The notes under the pieces are model-generated. The model was not told the DNA's origin. It searched no databases and worked only from the letters and a program-made list of their open reading frames with translations. The translations under genes and the position numbers were made by a program. Of a stretch of DNA of 64,000 bases, positions 46,637 through 54,433 are shown piece by piece. The stretch is from CAVVEQ01 sp963804865 (GTDB lineage Bacteria > Chloroflexota > Anaerolineae > Anaerolineales > Anaerolineaceae): the NCBI GenBank assembly GCA_963804865.1, contig CAWDSH010000001.1:806001-870000 (forward strand). The letters are read 5' to 3'. Each line of letters begins with the position of its first letter. The stretch's first letter is position 1.

Positions 46637-47569
46637 ATGACTCCCGATACTAAAACCGTAGAAACACTGGTTGAGATCATCGCCCGCGAAGTGCTTTCGG
46701 CATATTCCGACCAGGAGATTCAGCAATCCATCTCGCAGGGATTGATGTGCAAACGCGAATGCGCCAGTGGGATGTGCGTCACCACCTGCTTCAACAAGAT
46801 CGGCCAGGTGGTCAGCGCCGGCGCAGAACGCCTCACTTCCACGGTTGGCGTCATCCCCCCTGATCTCAGCATGGCAGGCATGATCGATCACACCCTGCTC
46901 AAGGCGGACGCCACGCCCGATAAGGTGACCCAGCTTTGCATGGAAGCCCGTAAATACAATTTCGCGTCGGTTTGCATCAATCCTTCCTACGTGAAGCTAT
47001 GCGCTGACCTGTTGCGTGGTTCCCCTGTCAAAGTATGTTGCGTGGTTGGCTTCCCGCTGGGAGCCACCATCCCCGAGGTCAAGGTCATTGAAACCCGCAT
47101 GGCGATCGAGAACGGTGCATCTGAGATCGATATGGTGATCAATATCGGTGCCCTGAAAGCCCGTGATTCCGCCCTGGTCGCCCGCGATATCCGCGGTGTG
47201 GTCACCACGGCCCACGCGGCAGGCGCGCTGGTCAAGGTGATCATCGAAGCCTGCCTGCTCACCGATGAAGAAAAAGTGCTGGCCTGCCTTCTCTCAAAGG
47301 AAGCCGGAGCGGATTTTGTCAAAACTTCCACCGGATTTTCCACCGGAGGCGCAACGGTTCAGGATATCATCCTGATGCGCCAGACAGTGGGTCCGGAAAT
47401 GGGTGTCAAGGCAGCCGGCGGGATTCACTCGCGCGAAGACGCCGAGAAATTGGTCAAAGCCGGTGCCACCCGTATCGGTGCCAGCGCCGGGATCAAGATC
47501 GTCGGAGCTGCCGCGCCTGAACCCCAGCCCCAACCGGCAGCCGAACCTGCCGCAGCCAAGAGTTATTAA
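46637..47569 (+). CDS. deoC: Deoxyribose-phosphate aldolase, microcompartment-targeted
   Basis: A 310-residue aldolase splitting 2-deoxyribose 5-phosphate to acetaldehyde and glyceraldehyde 3-phosphate. The catalytic core starts near residue 80 (MIDHTLLKADAT); Asp166 (EIDMVINIG), Schiff-base Lys229 (DFVKTSTGFSTGGAT) and Lys258 (GVKAAGGI) are present. It carries about 75 extra N-terminal residues: an amphipathic helix (TVETLVEIIAREVLSAYS) and a four-cysteine stretch (Cys38, 42, 47, 51), plus an Ala/Pro/Glu C-terminal tail. These extras fit cargo targeting and possibly metal binding. Confidence 0.93.
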   Translation: MTPDTKTVETLVEIIAREVLSAYSDQEIQQSISQGLMCKRECASGMCVTTCFNKIGQVVSAGAERLTSTVGVIPPDLSMAGMIDHTLLKADATPDKVTQLCMEARKYNFASVCINPSYVKLCADLLRGSPVKVCCVVGFPLGATIPEVKVIETRMAIENGASEIDMVINIGALKARDSALVARDIRGVVTTAHAAGALVKVIIEACLLTDEEKVLACLLSKEAGADFVKTSTGFSTGGATVQDIILMRQTVGPEMGVKAAGGIHSREDAEKLVKAGATRIGASAGIKIVGAAAPEPQPQPAAEPAAAKSY

Positions 47570-47580
47570 CCGGAGTCCTT

Positions 47581-47871
47581 ATGTTAATTGCGAAAGTGAT
47601 CGGAACAACGGTATCAACCATCAAGGATGAAAAACTGACCGGGCGTAAATTGCTTATTCTGCGTCAAACCGACGAGCGCGGCACCCCGGTCGGTAAACCC
47701 TATGTTGCCATCGATACAGTCGATGCAGGTATTGGCGACCTGGTGCTGACCGCCTCTGGCTCCAGCGCCCGCCAGACTACCATCACCAAGGATACTCCCG
47801 TGGATGCGGTCATCATGGCAATGATCGATTCATTGGAAGTTGATGGTGAAGCGGTGTTTAGAAAAAGTTAA
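47581..47871 (+). CDS. BMC-P pentameric shell protein (EutN/CcmL), copy 1
   Basis: A 96-residue vertex protein. It starts MLIAKVIGTTVSTIKDEKLTGRKL... in the family pattern, followed by AIDTVDAGIGDLVLTASGSSARQ and the end VDAVIMAMIDSLEV. Pentamers cap the vertices of the protein shell. One of three BMC-P genes in the operon. Confidence 0.93.
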   Translation: MLIAKVIGTTVSTIKDEKLTGRKLLILRQTDERGTPVGKPYVAIDTVDAGIGDLVLTASGSSARQTTITKDTPVDAVIMAMIDSLEVDGEAVFRKS

Positions 47872-47883
47872 ATGGATTAAATC

Positions 47884-49335
47884 GTGGATAAAGACCTTTC
47901 CTCCATCCAGGAAGCACGCGATCTGGCAGCCGCCGCGCACGAAGCTCAGAAGGTTTGGGCAAAAGCGTCGCAGCAGGACGTGGACCGCGTGTGCGCCGCC
48001 ATGGCTGAAGCAGCTTTCCAGTCCGCTGAACGCCTTGGGCGCATGGCTGTCGAAGAAACCGGGTACGGTGTCCCCGCGCACAAGAAGCTCAAGAATGAGT
48101 TTGGCTCCAAATATGTCTGGGAGAGCATCAAGGATATCAAGACCGTGGGTGTTGTTCGCCACGATGCGGAGCGCAGGATCTACGAGATCGCCTGGCCTAT
48201 GGGCGTGGTTGCTGCGCTCATACCCAGTACCAATCCCACCTCAACAGTGATGGCCAAGATACTCATGGCGGTGAAAGCCCGTGATGGTATCATTTGCGCC
48301 CCCCACCCCTCGGCAATCCGCTGTTGCAACGAGACCGCCCGCTTGATGGCCCAGGCCGCTGTGAGCGCTGGTGCCCCTCAGGGTCTGATCGGCTGCCTGG
48401 AAAATATCTCCCTGCCCGGTACACAGGAATTGATGAATCACAAGTACATCGCGCTCATCCTGGCCACGGGTGGCTCAGCCATGGTCCGGGCAGCGCATTC
48501 TGTCGGTAAACCGGCCTATGGTGTCGGTCCCGGCAATGTCCCGGTATACGTGGACCGCAGCGCGGATCTCGAAAAGGCTGCCCGCTATATTGTCAGCTCC
48601 AAGGCCTTCGATTATTCAACCATTTGCGCCACCGAACAAGCCGTGATTGCCGATCGTCCCATTGCGCGCCAGCTGGAAGAATTGATGAAGGCACAGGGAG
48701 CATATTTCGTGGATGAGACTCAAGCCCAGGCACTCCGCAAGCTGCTTTTCAATCCGGATGGCAGCATCAACCCCGCCACGGTCGGCAGATCGCCCTTTGT
48801 CCTGGCTGGTATGGCGGGATTCGCCATCCCTTCTGGTACGCGCATCCTGGTGGCACGCCTCTCCAGCGTTGGGCGCGATGAGCCGCTCTCTCGTGAGAAG
48901 CTCACCACGGTCCTCGGCTGGTACGAAGAGGACGGCTGGCTGGCTGGCTGCGAACGCTCCATCGAATTGATCCAGTTCGGCGGGCGCGGTCACACCCAGA
49001 TCATCCATGCCACCGATGAAAAAGTGATCATGGAATTTGGGTTGGAAAAACCTGTTTTCCGCATCCTGGTGAACACCATGGGAACGCTGGGTGCCATTGG
49101 GCTAACCACCGGCGTCATGCCTTCCCTCACCCTCGGTGCCGGCGGCGTTGGCGGTTCGATCACCGGTGATAACGTCACAACCTATCATCTCTTCAATATC
49201 AAGCGCCTGGCGTATGAATTGAACGCTCCACCTTTGGCTGCTTTTCAGCCTCCTGAAGCGGCTGCCGGACCTGCACCCCAGGATATCGAGAACCTGGTCC
49301 GCTCAGTAGTGAACGAAATATTAAATGTGAGATAG
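47884..49335 (+). CDS. CoA-acylating aldehyde dehydrogenase (PduP/EutE-like), microcompartment cargo
   Basis: A 483-residue enzyme oxidising acetaldehyde (or another short aldehyde) to acyl-CoA with NAD. Catalytic Cys248 lies in DYSTICATEQAV; AWPMGVVAALIPSTNPTS and LATGGSAMVRAAHS are the cofactor-binding motifs. It starts with GTG. The C-terminus after a Pro/Ala linker is an amphipathic helix (DIENLVRSVVNEILNVR) of the encapsulation-peptide type; in PduP the targeting helix is N-terminal, so the position differs. Acts on the aldehyde from DeoC. Confidence 0.92.
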   Translation: MDKDLSSIQEARDLAAAAHEAQKVWAKASQQDVDRVCAAMAEAAFQSAERLGRMAVEETGYGVPAHKKLKNEFGSKYVWESIKDIKTVGVVRHDAERRIYEIAWPMGVVAALIPSTNPTSTVMAKILMAVKARDGIICAPHPSAIRCCNETARLMAQAAVSAGAPQGLIGCLENISLPGTQELMNHKYIALILATGGSAMVRAAHSVGKPAYGVGPGNVPVYVDRSADLEKAARYIVSSKAFDYSTICATEQAVIADRPIARQLEELMKAQGAYFVDETQAQALRKLLFNPDGSINPATVGRSPFVLAGMAGFAIPSGTRILVARLSSVGRDEPLSREKLTTVLGWYEEDGWLAGCERSIELIQFGGRGHTQIIHATDEKVIMEFGLEKPVFRILVNTMGTLGAIGLTTGVMPSLTLGAGGVGGSITGDNVTTYHLFNIKRLAYELNAPPLAAFQPPEAAAGPAPQDIENLVRSVVNEILNVR

Positions 49336-49386
49336 CCGGGAATTTCAACCCGGATTGATAATCATCGTCAAGAAAGGAAATGAGAA

Positions 49387-49716
49387 ATGAGTTTGGATAC
49401 TGCTCTAATCGCACTGGGAATGGTCGAGACTAAGGGTCTTGTCGGCGCTGTAGAAGCTGCCGATGCCATGGTCAAAGCCGCAAATGTCGTCCTGATCGGC
49501 TCCGAGTATGTCGGCGGCGGATTTGTCACCGTGATGGTTCGTGGTGATGTGGGCGCGGTGAAAGCCGCGACTGATGCCGGCGCTGCAGCCGCCAAGCGTG
49601 TCGGCGAGCTGGTTTCGGTGCACGTGATCCCCAGGCCGCATTCCGATATCGAGATGATCCTGCCCCAAAGCTCGCGTGGCAGCATCGGCGGCCGCACCGG
49701 CGACACCAAGAAATAA
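49387..49716 (+). CDS. BMC-H hexameric shell protein
   Basis: A 109-residue single-BMC-domain protein (PduA/EutM/CcmK type): ALGMVETKGLVGAVEAADAM, the pore-side YVGGGFVTVMVRGDVGAV, and VSVHVIPRPHSDIEMIL. It forms the facets of the shell. Only one BMC-H gene is present in the operon. Preceded by AAGGAAATGAG. Confidence 0.95.
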   Translation: MSLDTALIALGMVETKGLVGAVEAADAMVKAANVVLIGSEYVGGGFVTVMVRGDVGAVKAATDAGAAAAKRVGELVSVHVIPRPHSDIEMILPQSSRGSIGGRTGDTKK

Positions 49717-49781
49717 TTCCGGCCGAATCCATTGCGCGGATCTAGATCCAGTCTGGGTCCCGCGATGGGAAGCCTTCCCCG

Positions 49782-49821
49782 CAGGCAGGCTCCATCAGCC
49801 ACAGCTGACGCAGCCTGCCTG
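49782..49821. other. Large hairpin between BMC-H and BMC-T genes
   Basis: Outer stem CAGGCAGGCT/AGCCTGCCTG (10 bp) and inner stem TCAGC/GCTGA (5 bp) around loop caca, in the 177-base gap. No U tract, so more likely a processing or stability element (or a dispersed repeat) than a terminator. Confidence 0.65.
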
Positions 49822-49893
49822 GCAGGACGGGGTATGCCGGAACAACCGCCCATCTTTCTTTGGGTCAGGTTCAAATGAATGCAAGGAGTCATT

Positions 49894-50523
49894 ATGGCTG
49901 ATGCTTTTCAATTGCGCTGTTACAGCTTTATCGACCGTATGCAGGCGCAGTATGCTGCCTTCATCGGTACGGTCACGCAGGGCGACTTGCCTACTGAGGG
50001 CATGGCTGCGCTCTACGTGGAAATGGCACCCGGGAATGAGGTCTTCCGTGTGGTGGATATCGCTGTCAAAGCCACCGAAGCCCGTCCTGGCGCTCAGATC
50101 GTCGAGCGCGAGTTTGGCATGTTCGAAGTCCATTCTCTCAACCAGGCAGCGGTGCTGGAAGCTGGCGAAGTCGTCTTGAACCGGCTGGGTTTGAAGGTGG
50201 AGGACCGCATCAAACCACAGGTGGTTTCCACCCAGGTGATCACCCGCATCGATCCCTACCAATCGCAGCTGCTCAACCGCTTCCGCCGCGGGAGCATGCT
50301 GGTACCCGGTGAGACCATGCTGGTCCTGGAATGTGCCCCGGCTGCATACATTAACTATGCGTGCAATGAAGCCGAGAAAAAAGCCAATATCAAGATTATT
50401 CACGTGTCTTCCGTCGGCAGGTTTGGGCGCATGTGGCTTTCCGGAACAGAAGCCGAGATCGTCACCGCAAAAAATGCTGCCACCCAGGCTTTGGAAAGCC
50501 TTTCCGGCAAGCCGGGTGCTTGA
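49894..50523 (+). CDS. BMC-T tandem-domain shell protein
   Basis: A 209-residue protein with two BMC-like halves (about 1-100: AFIGTVTQGDLPTEGMAALYVEMAPG, AVKATEARPGAQIVER; about 105-205: MLVLECAPAAYINYACNEAEKKANI, RMWLSGTEAEIVTAKNAATQALE). Tandem-domain proteins form trimers with larger pores for bulky cofactors or substrates. Whether it is circularly permuted (EutL/PduB-like) needs structure comparison. ATG 49894 has AAGGAG upstream. Confidence 0.82.
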   Translation: MADAFQLRCYSFIDRMQAQYAAFIGTVTQGDLPTEGMAALYVEMAPGNEVFRVVDIAVKATEARPGAQIVEREFGMFEVHSLNQAAVLEAGEVVLNRLGLKVEDRIKPQVVSTQVITRIDPYQSQLLNRFRRGSMLVPGETMLVLECAPAAYINYACNEAEKKANIKIIHVSSVGRFGRMWLSGTEAEIVTAKNAATQALESLSGKPGA

Positions 50524-50542
50524 TCCTCTCTGAGGAGTGATT

Positions 50543-50893
50543 ATGCCAAAAGAGTTTTATACCGAAAGAGATATCGAGGACTTGGTCAAGCGTGGCACGA
50601 CCTCCCTCGAATTGAACGACAATATCGTGCTTACCGAGCTGGCTTTCGAAAAAGCTCAGCAGCTGGGATTAGTGCTGGTAACCGCGCATGAGACCCCGCC
50701 GACTGCGCCTATTCGTCCTTATCTTTCCAGTGCCGCACCTGCTGGCGAATCGCAAGCTGCATCCGCTTCCAAAAGCGAAGACCTGCGTAAGCGAGTCCGC
50801 GATGCGGTTATGGCTAAGCTGGGCACACAGGTGGATCCCGCCCTGCTGGATGCCATCATCAACCGAGTGCTCGATTCGCTGGAAAAGAAATAA
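50543..50893 (+). CDS. Small microcompartment-associated protein, unknown
   Basis: A 116-residue protein: an N-terminal domain (FYTERDIEDLVKRGTTSLEL, VLTELAFEKAQQLGLVLV), a Pro/Ala/Ser linker (residues about 52-78) and a C-terminal helical segment (SEDLRKRVRDAVMAKLG, DPALLDAIINRVLDSLEKK) of encapsulation-peptide character. The N-terminal pattern resembles the short all-helical modules found at the start of some Eut/Pdu accessory proteins, but I cannot name a family. Located between shell genes; start preceded by GAGGAG. Confidence 0.78.
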   Translation: MPKEFYTERDIEDLVKRGTTSLELNDNIVLTELAFEKAQQLGLVLVTAHETPPTAPIRPYLSSAAPAGESQAASASKSEDLRKRVRDAVMAKLGTQVDPALLDAIINRVLDSLEKK

Positions 50894-50896
50894 ACC

Positions 50897-51217
50897 ATGC
50901 TGTTCGGTCGCGTGAAGGGCACCGCCATCTGCACGGTCAAGTATCCCGGTACCGAGGGTTTGAAGCTGCTGGTTGTACAGCTATTGAATAAACACCTCGA
51001 GCCGATTGGTCTCCTTCAGGTTGCCGCGGACGTGGTCAATGCCGGTCCCGGCGACCTGTGCGTGATGGTGCGCTCCCGCGAAGCTGCCCTCGCCATGCCG
51101 GACGTTAAGTTCGTGCCCATCGACCTGGCGCTGATCGGTATCGTGGATGAGCTGGATGTTCGCCCCGATGGCGATTTCGATTTCACCCTCAAGCAAGGAT
51201 GGACACGGTACACATGA
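50897..51217 (+). CDS. BMC-P pentameric shell protein, copy 2
   Basis: A 106-residue EutN/CcmL protein: MLFGRVKGTAICTVKYPG, KLLVVQLL, AADVVNAGPGDLCVMVRSREAA and ALIGIVDELDV. It has a longer C-terminal tail than the other two copies. Its stop overlaps the next ATG (ATGA at 51214-51217). Confidence 0.92.
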   Translation: MLFGRVKGTAICTVKYPGTEGLKLLVVQLLNKHLEPIGLLQVAADVVNAGPGDLCVMVRSREAALAMPDVKFVPIDLALIGIVDELDVRPDGDFDFTLKQGWTRYT

Positions 51218-51486
51218 TCATTGGTAAAGTTACCGGGACCGTTGTCACCACCATCAGCCATCCGCATTACAAGAACCGCCGGCTGCTGGTTGTACAGCCA
51301 CTTATCATGCCAGGAGAGAAAGCAGACGAGGATTTCATCGCCATCGATAACACCCATGCCGGTATCGGCGATACCGTGCTGGTCAACCGCGAGGGCAATG
51401 GCGCCCGCCAGGTTCTGCAGAACCCGGATGCCTGCATCATCTCGGTCATCGTAGGTATTGTCGATTCTGTGAATATTTCGGAGTAA
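51214..51486 (+). CDS. BMC-P pentameric shell protein, copy 3
   Basis: A 90-residue EutN/CcmL protein: MIIGKVTGTVVTTISHPHY, RRLLVVQPL, AIDNTHAGIGDTVLVNREGNGARQ and IISVIVGIVDSVNI. Last gene of the operon; a terminator follows 15 bases later. Confidence 0.93.
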   Translation: MIIGKVTGTVVTTISHPHYKNRRLLVVQPLIMPGEKADEDFIAIDNTHAGIGDTVLVNREGNGARQVLQNPDACIISVIVGIVDSVNISE

Positions 51487-51501
51487 CCTGGAATAATTGG
51501 A

Positions 51502-51531
51502 GACCGGGCAGGGGTATCCGGTCCTTTTTTT
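51502..51531 (+). terminator. Terminator of the microcompartment operon
   Basis: Stem GACCGG/CCGGTC with a 10-base loop, followed by seven T. Confidence 0.82.
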
Positions 51532-51570
51532 ATTAAAAATGGGTTAGAATCAAAAAACGCGGAGGGATTT

Positions 51571-52461
51571 ATGTTAAAACCCGACTCGCCGTCCAAATAT
51601 ACATATCAAGAAGCAGCCAGGATCATCAAGGCCATGCAGGAGCATTCTGGTGATTGTGTTCTCCCGATCTCCCAAACCCGCTTTTTAACTAAAGGCGAAC
51701 CAACCAAAACCGCGATCCTCTTTTTCCACGGCTACACCTCCAGCCCGCAGCAGTTTACACCACTAGGCGAGCTATGCCATAAGAAAGGCTGGAACGTTTT
51801 TATCCCCCGCGTCCCGCATCACGGTCACAAAACTCGTATTGATGAAAGCACACGTAAACTCACCCAGGATGAGCTGGTCGAGTTTGCCAACAGCAGCCTG
51901 GATCTCACACTTGCGCTCGGTGAGAAAGTCATCGTTGCCGGGCTGTCCATGGGTGGTGTGCTCACTGCTTTCCTGGCGCAAACCCGATCCGGGATCAGCA
52001 AGGCAGTTGTCATCTCTCCTTCTTTAGGCTATTGCGTGATCCCCAATCCCTTCCTCTCCCTGGCGATGAAATTCACCATGCTGCGCCCGGATTACATGCA
52101 CTGGTGGAACGAGGAGAAAAAGGAACTCGACCCCGGTCCGGAATACGCTTATGCCTGGTTCTCTGCCCACGGGTTGGCGCATATCACCGACCTGGGTTTC
52201 AAGACCATGAAGCTCGCCAGGTCAGAACCTCCCAAAACCGGAAATATCTGGCTGACGATCAACGATAACGACGAATCGGTGGATAACACCAACGCAAAAA
52301 AACTAGTCGCATCCTGGCGTAGAACCAAACCGGATGCCGTTCATTTTCATAACTTCCCAATGGAAATGGGGCTGGTCCACGACTTGATCTCCCTCGAGCA
52401 GCCCAAGCAGCAGGTCGATAAAGTCTATCCCAAACTGATGGAAATCTTCGAGAGCAATTAG
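51571..52461 (+). CDS. Alpha/beta hydrolase (esterase/lipase-like)
   Basis: A 296-residue hydrolase: oxyanion region FFHGYTSSPQQF, nucleophile elbow GLSMGG (Ser), a candidate acid in NDNDESVD, and a late His in MEMGLVHDL. Similar to monoacylglycerol-lipase/carboxylesterase proteins; no signal peptide, so cytoplasmic. Preceded by GGAGGG. It is separated from the microcompartment operon by the terminator, so a link to it is not implied. Confidence 0.85.
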   Translation: MLKPDSPSKYTYQEAARIIKAMQEHSGDCVLPISQTRFLTKGEPTKTAILFFHGYTSSPQQFTPLGELCHKKGWNVFIPRVPHHGHKTRIDESTRKLTQDELVEFANSSLDLTLALGEKVIVAGLSMGGVLTAFLAQTRSGISKAVVISPSLGYCVIPNPFLSLAMKFTMLRPDYMHWWNEEKKELDPGPEYAYAWFSAHGLAHITDLGFKTMKLARSEPPKTGNIWLTINDNDESVDNTNAKKLVASWRRTKPDAVHFHNFPMEMGLVHDLISLEQPKQQVDKVYPKLMEIFESN

Positions 52462-52464
52462 CTC

Positions 52465-52600
52465 GTCATTGCGTCGCGGTTTTTGCACTCCCGATATGCT
52501 ATTGATCGGGAGAGAGCTGAGAAGCGGCTTGCAGCAATCTTACTCAGAGTCGACATTCGGAATGATTAGAGTTGGCGGGCAAGCCACCTATGCCCGCCTT
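52465..52600. repeat. Degenerate intergenic repeat with hairpins
   Basis: The 52465-52563 stretch has a CGTCATTGCG start and GCAGCAATCTT-like end, typical of dispersed chromosomal repeats in this phylum (recognition by resemblance), and contains the hairpin CTCCCGAT/ATCGGGAG. A second hairpin GGCGGGC (52574-52580)/GCCCGCC (52592-52598) lies before the nadE stop and may terminate convergent transcripts. Confidence 0.45.
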
Positions 52601-52616
52601 GCATTTGAACCATGAT

Positions 52617-53573
52617 TCATTTCCAGGGGATCGCCTGAGAAGGCTCGCGCATGTGCCGCGTGTTTTTGATCAGATTTGCGATCTCACTCACTTTCTTTTC
52701 TTCAACTTCCACATCACTAGCTATTTGACCCATATTCATATCATGTTCCAATCCCCAAAGAATCAGGTCAAGCTTTTCAATGGGGATACCCAGCAGATCG
52801 CGGTATTTGTCCGTGATGCCGGGGATAATATCCGGGTTCGGCGTACGCGCCAGGATCTCATCTGGCACACCCAGATAATTCCCTAATTCGTAGGTCTGGG
52901 TACGGTATAGATTCCTGAGTGGCATTATATCCGCCACATCGTCGACGCCAAACTTCACATAAAGCCCTACCAGGTCCTCGGATTTGTGCGCGCTGCCCGC
53001 CACCATCAGGTTGTGCTTCTCAGCTTCCTGGTAGGTGATCACCAGGCGGATGCGTTGCCTGGCATTGAAATAGGCAAACCCCTCGCGAATCAACTGGTCC
53101 CCCTCCCCCTTGGTCATTTGTAGAAATGGATTTTTCGCTGCCTGCTTGTAAAAGGTCTTCACCGCAAATTCCCTGAGAGCGCGTGAAGGTAATTTTGAAA
53201 GTATGTAATCATACCCGCCAAAAGAAGTAAGGGGTTTGGAGATATCGCGTGTGATCGTCTTCACCCAGAATTTCCCGGCGATCAGGTGAGCAAAATCGTC
53301 TGCATCCGGGTTACCCTGCTTTTCGGGTAGCAGCAGTGCCGTGACCTTTTCCGCTCCCGCTGCGCGCACGCAGAGCAGCAGCACAGTGCTCGAATCAAGC
53401 CCGCCGGATAGCGGGACGAGGATGCCATCCCGGTTCATCTCCGTCAATTTTGTGCGAATGAATTCCTTGTTGAGCCGGGTGAACTTCGCGGTATCGAATT
53501 TAAAAACGGAACTATCCAGCTTTCGCTGCTTGGAATTGATCACATCGGTCGAACGGGATTTGCGGATGGCCAT
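52617..53573 (-). CDS. nadE: NAD synthase (ammonia-type)
   Basis: A 318-residue NadE making NAD from deamido-NAD. The PP-loop PLSGGLDSSTVLLL, the MVAGSAHKSEDLVGLYVKFGVDDVADI stretch (substrate loop; TxxxDxxKF-like) and NLYRTQTYELGNYLGVP with ARTPNPDI are family motifs. No glutaminase domain, so it uses free ammonia. It is somewhat longer than the usual 275 residues through an N-terminal extension and an insert (FYKQAAKNPFLQ). Confidence 0.88.
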   Translation of the reverse strand: MAIRKSRSTDVINSKQRKLDSSVFKFDTAKFTRLNKEFIRTKLTEMNRDGILVPLSGGLDSSTVLLLCVRAAGAEKVTALLLPEKQGNPDADDFAHLIAGKFWVKTITRDISKPLTSFGGYDYILSKLPSRALREFAVKTFYKQAAKNPFLQMTKGEGDQLIREGFAYFNARQRIRLVITYQEAEKHNLMVAGSAHKSEDLVGLYVKFGVDDVADIMPLRNLYRTQTYELGNYLGVPDEILARTPNPDIIPGITDKYRDLLGIPIEKLDLILWGLEHDMNMGQIASDVEVEEKKVSEIANLIKNTRHMREPSQAIPWK

Positions 53574-53800
53574 GTTACCGTCCTGGTGGAAGAATGAAAA
53601 TCAGTTTCTATTGTATGCCAATCAGGTTTTTATTCAATCGACGAAACTATTGGACCTTGATGATCGTGTTGGTCATCCCCTTTGCTGCCTTGAAAACCTG
53701 CAATATACTATCCACATGCAGGGTTACCAAACTTGAGATCGACCTGCTGATCAAGAAGGCAGCCGCCTTCAATAACTTAATCATCACGGAGGAAAATATC

Positions 53801-54232
53801 ATGAATGACCAAAAGCAAGCTAGTGAACCACCGTCCGAGCCTCAGAGCCAGAGGGAAGTGCGCGAGATGCGGCGCGAGGAACGCCATGCCAGCAGGGGTG
53901 GAGGCGCATGGATCATGGGTGCGGTCCTGATCCTACTTGGAGTAATGTTCCTCGCCCAGAACCTGTGGAAATTTAATTTCCCGTTTCAGAACTGGTGGGC
54001 ACTTTTCATTTTGATACCTGCGCTGGGAGCACTCGGCGATGCTTACCGAAATTACCGCGATTCAGGAAACCAGGTGACGCGCAGTGTCCGTAACTCGCTC
54101 TTCGGTGGGATCATTTTGCTAATCGTCACTGCCACGTTCCTTTTTAATCTGAGCTGGACCTACCTGGGACCAGTTCTCATCATCCTGGTGGGGCTTGGGA
54201 TAATCCTCAACAACTCACTGTTGAAGGATTAA
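53801..54232 (+). CDS. Membrane protein (LiaF/DUF5668-like), unknown
   Basis: A 143-residue protein: a charged N-terminus (QREVREMRREERHASR), then four hydrophobic spans in LiaF-type order (GAWIMGAVLILLGVMFLAQ, NWWALFILIPALGAL, SLFGGIILLIVTATFLF, LGPVLIILVGLGIIL). ATG 53801 with CGGAGG upstream was chosen; an upstream open frame from 53594 is not supported. LiaF-like proteins belong to cell-envelope stress systems, but no partner kinase is adjacent. Confidence 0.8.
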   Translation: MNDQKQASEPPSEPQSQREVREMRREERHASRGGGAWIMGAVLILLGVMFLAQNLWKFNFPFQNWWALFILIPALGALGDAYRNYRDSGNQVTRSVRNSLFGGIILLIVTATFLFNLSWTYLGPVLIILVGLGIILNNSLLKD

Positions 54233-54327
54233 CTACCTGATTGAACAGCAGGCTCAAGACTGCCGACATGTTATGTATTACACAGGCAGAAAGTGTTCAC
54301 CTGACCTGCCCAGATTCACCGCATTTT

Positions 54328-54386
54328 GTCATCTTGAGGGAGCGCAGCGACCGGAGGATCTAGATTCTTCACTGCCTTCAGAATGA
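54328..54386. repeat. Dispersed-type palindromic repeat
   Basis: A 59-base element with imperfect inverted ends (GTCATCTTGAGGG and CCTTCAGAATGA) and an inner GGAGCGCAGCGACCG; resembles small repeats scattered in Chloroflexota genomes. Lies in the otherwise empty 54233-54433 gap. Confidence 0.5.
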
Positions 54387-54433
54387 TTTGGTGGCTTCAC
54401 CATGTCAAGCTAATATGAAAGACAGGGTTGCAT

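Noticed and set aside
49379..49386. Alternative upstream start for the BMC-H gene
   Set aside because: ATG 49387 has AAGGAAATGAG upstream and the normal BMC-H start; nothing supports extending it.
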